Assembly (NCBI RefSeq): GCF_963664415.1
Contig: NZ_OY761444.1
Span: 1-64,000 of the forward strand
From: an uncultured Desulfobacter sp.
GTDB taxonomy: Bacteria > Desulfobacterota > Desulfobacteria > Desulfobacterales > Desulfobacteraceae
Direction: 5' to 3'
DNA length: 64,000 nucleotides
Under the pieces are notes generated by a model. That model ran no database searches. It worked only from the letters and a program-made list of their open reading frames with translations, and was not told where the DNA came from. A program made the translations under genes and the position numbers. Of the stretch, positions 62,834 through 64,000 are shown piece after piece. Every line of letters begins with the position of its first letter. The first letter of the stretch is position 1.

Positions 62834-62858
62834 GTATCAATTTTGCTCAGCGCCATAG
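62834..62858 (-). repeat. Terminal sequence related to the end of the nested transposon
   Basis: gtatcaattttgctcagcgc plus catag matches the inverted left end of the 991-5519 element in 21 of 25 positions. No second end or target duplication was found, so it is a solo or heavily deleted copy. Confidence 0.6.
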
Positions 62859-63147
62859 ATTACGATGCCTGGTTATCCGAATGTTAGAGGCCAGTGCCGA
62901 AAAGTCCATTTAAGTGTTATTTTTCATGGGGACCATATCTATTACATTAAGTTTTGTACATACATGCTTATTTTTCTCAAAGCGGGGAATTTATTTTTGA
63001 TCTTGTGCCTAAACCGTCGAAAGCAACTGAACCGAGATAAATTAGGAAGGGCGTAAAAAAATCAAAGACGTTTTCTTCGGTTGTCGTTAAAGACCAAAAC
63101 CCAGGTAGATCATACTGAATTATGTCATTTCCGGCGCGACCTGAAAT
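62859..63147. other. Stretch without a supported gene
   Basis: About 290 bp, AT-rich. A 63-residue open frame (62865-63056) lacks a binding site and recognisable sequence. Probably relic DNA. Confidence 0.5.
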
Positions 63148-63358
63148 TCAAGCAATTGATGAACGTCCTGGTATATTTTCTCCACCATTTTTATAAATCG
63201 GGTTATCTTGAGAATGCCGTTTAAATGGCACAATATTTTCTTTCCGATGCTCACTCAGGGCACGATCAATCGCATTTGCCGCAAACTGTAATAGATCCGG
63301 TGCCAGATGACGTATCTCTCAGTCACCTGGATGGTTGAATGCCCAACACTTTTTGAAT
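63148..63358 (-). pseudogene. Tyrosine integrase remnant, C-terminal end
   Basis: On the minus strand one frame reads SVGHSTIQVTERYV, the GH box and catalytic tyrosine region of phage-type integrases. After a one-base frame change the text continues HLAPDLLQFAANAIDRALSE to a stop at 63148-63150, the usual tail. The rest of the gene is absent or unrecognisable. With the tRNA-Gln upstream this suggests a lost or decayed integrated element. Confidence 0.6.
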
Positions 63359-63570
63359 GAGGTGTAGATGGTTTCCCTGTTCCCTGGAAATACTACCTGG
63401 CTTCATTCACCTTTTTGCGATTATGGCCGTTAGAGACTTCAATGACAAAACCGGTCTCCATCCTGTGCGACTTTTTTTTGATGTCAGAGCAGTTTCAAGG
63501 CACTTGTTTATAGAGCAATATTTGTTTATATAATGAACAAATTTAATTTATATACGAAAGCAAATCAACC

Positions 63571-64000
63571 GTGATAAACATCCAGCCAGCTGATTTAATT
63601 GGAACAGGCGTACATCGAAAGTGCTATATTCATCCGGAAAACGCTGATCAGTGTATCAAAATTGTTTACAGAGGTGGACAGGCCGAAACCATTCGGGAAC
63701 AAAAATATTATCGATATCTATCCCAAAAAGGCATTTCCTGGGAAATGTTGGCTCAATTTCATGGTAACATTGAAACAAATTTTGGAACAGGTGCTGTTTT
63801 TGATCTCGTAAGAGATTATGACGGCAGTATTTCTAAAACACTCGATACATATTTTAACCTAACCGATGAGACAACCGGCAGATGTGTGATCATCGATAAT
63901 ATCGGCAACTCGGATTTCATACCCATTTGTACGTACAATAAATTTCTCGGGAATAAAAAAATTCTTAGGAAATGGAAGCGGTTTGAAAAGGCTTTATCTA
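63571..64000 (+). CDS. YrbL-family (PhoP-regulated network) protein, 3' end outside window; internal segment missing
   Basis: From GTG at 63571 the frame is open to the window end (143 residues). It matches E. coli YrbL: LIGTGVHRKCYIHPENADQC, YRGGQAETIREQKYYRYL, NFGTGAVFDLVRDYDG and later CVIIDNIGNSDFIP. YrbL has a protein-kinase-like fold. Between DGSISKTLDTYF and the IDNIG segment, about 30-40 residues are missing that in relatives include the second half of the sheet and the LKPxNIL catalytic loop. The frame is kept, so this is an in-frame deletion or a natural short variant. Role is unknown even in E. coli. GTG start chosen because the family begins there; the binding site is weak. Confidence 0.75.
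   Translation, partial: MINIQPADLIGTGVHRKCYIHPENADQCIKIVYRGGQAETIREQKYYRYLSQKGISWEMLAQFHGNIETNFGTGAVFDLVRDYDGSISKTLDTYFNLTDETTGRCVIIDNIGNSDFIPICTYNKFLGNKKILRKWKRFEKALS

Noticed and set aside
63424..63440. Fourth copy of the three-copy intergenic repeat (tatggccgttag)
   Set aside because: Only about 12 bases match and none of the other conserved blocks is present nearby.
63599..63811. A 70-residue open frame in another frame of the YrbL-like gene
   Set aside because: The GTG-started frame from 63571 clearly matches a known family; the other frame is a shadow.

Overview
The window reads like a chromosome segment of a Gram-negative anaerobe of the Desulfobacterota, most likely a member of Desulfobacteraceae. 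That placement is inference from gene order and protein style (rpsB-tsf-pyrH-frr-uppS-cdsA-dxr-rseP block, endonuclease-type MutL, GatCA, FGAM synthase with a PurS-like N-terminus, DUF554, LarE, outer-membrane porin). No rRNA gene or CRISPR array was seen.

Layout. (1) 1-10.8 kb is an accessory island. A tyrosine recombinase gene was interrupted by an IS21-type element (118-8014, 7-bp target duplication). The IstA gene of that element was in turn interrupted by a 4,529-bp transposon (991-5519, 6-bp target duplication) that carries five minus-strand genes: Zn-ribbon protein, ParB-like protein, IstA-like transposase, IstB-like ATPase and CHC2 zinc-finger protein. Removing both insertions restores both reading frames exactly. 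Behind the recombinase lie an AT-rich two-gene AAA-ATPase/partner module and a 3' tRNA-Pro fragment at 10775-10821 that looks like the attachment-site boundary. (2) 11-16.6 kb: a transposase-derived regulator-like protein with a degenerate DDE site, a large flagellin with a repeat-built central region, a long intergenic stretch and a porin. (3) 16.6-30.2 kb: FG-GAP protein, mutL, gatA/gatC with a 126-bp palindromic element between them, SPOR protein, argS, two tRNA-Ser genes, an AIM24-like protein, a ChaN-like lipoprotein. (4) 27.9-33.7 kb: an apparent TPR/beta-barrel - FecR - CHASE2/adenylate cyclase operon. (5) 33.9-39 kb: small protein - RNase J - FtsK - methyltransferase operon.

(6) 39.2-43.4 kb: an IS110-family insertion sequence, then a MocR-type regulator and a single-domain proline dehydrogenase with a perfect 17-bp palindrome in its promoter. 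(7) 43.9-56 kb: a long minus-strand housekeeping series, nth-DUF554-purQ-purSL-rseP-dxr-cdsA-uppS-frr-pyrH-tsf-rpsB, transcribed from rpsB towards nth. (8) 56.2-60.5 kb: coaE, rho, rpmE, prfA, prmC on the minus strand. (9) 60.7-64 kb: ndk, larE, tRNA-Gln, then a decayed accessory patch. The patch holds an insertion-sequence remnant whose end resembles the end of the 4.5-kb transposon, an integrase remnant, and a YrbL-like gene that runs off the window and lacks its expected central catalytic segment.

The most unusual items are the five-gene IS21-like transposon, the ATPase two-gene module in the tRNA-Pro island, a three-copy intergenic repeat with hairpins whose sequence changes while pairing is kept, and the repeat-rich flagellin beside a dead transposase. 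Housekeeping products are recognised from motifs. Statements on transposon mechanism, defence function and RNA structure are inference.
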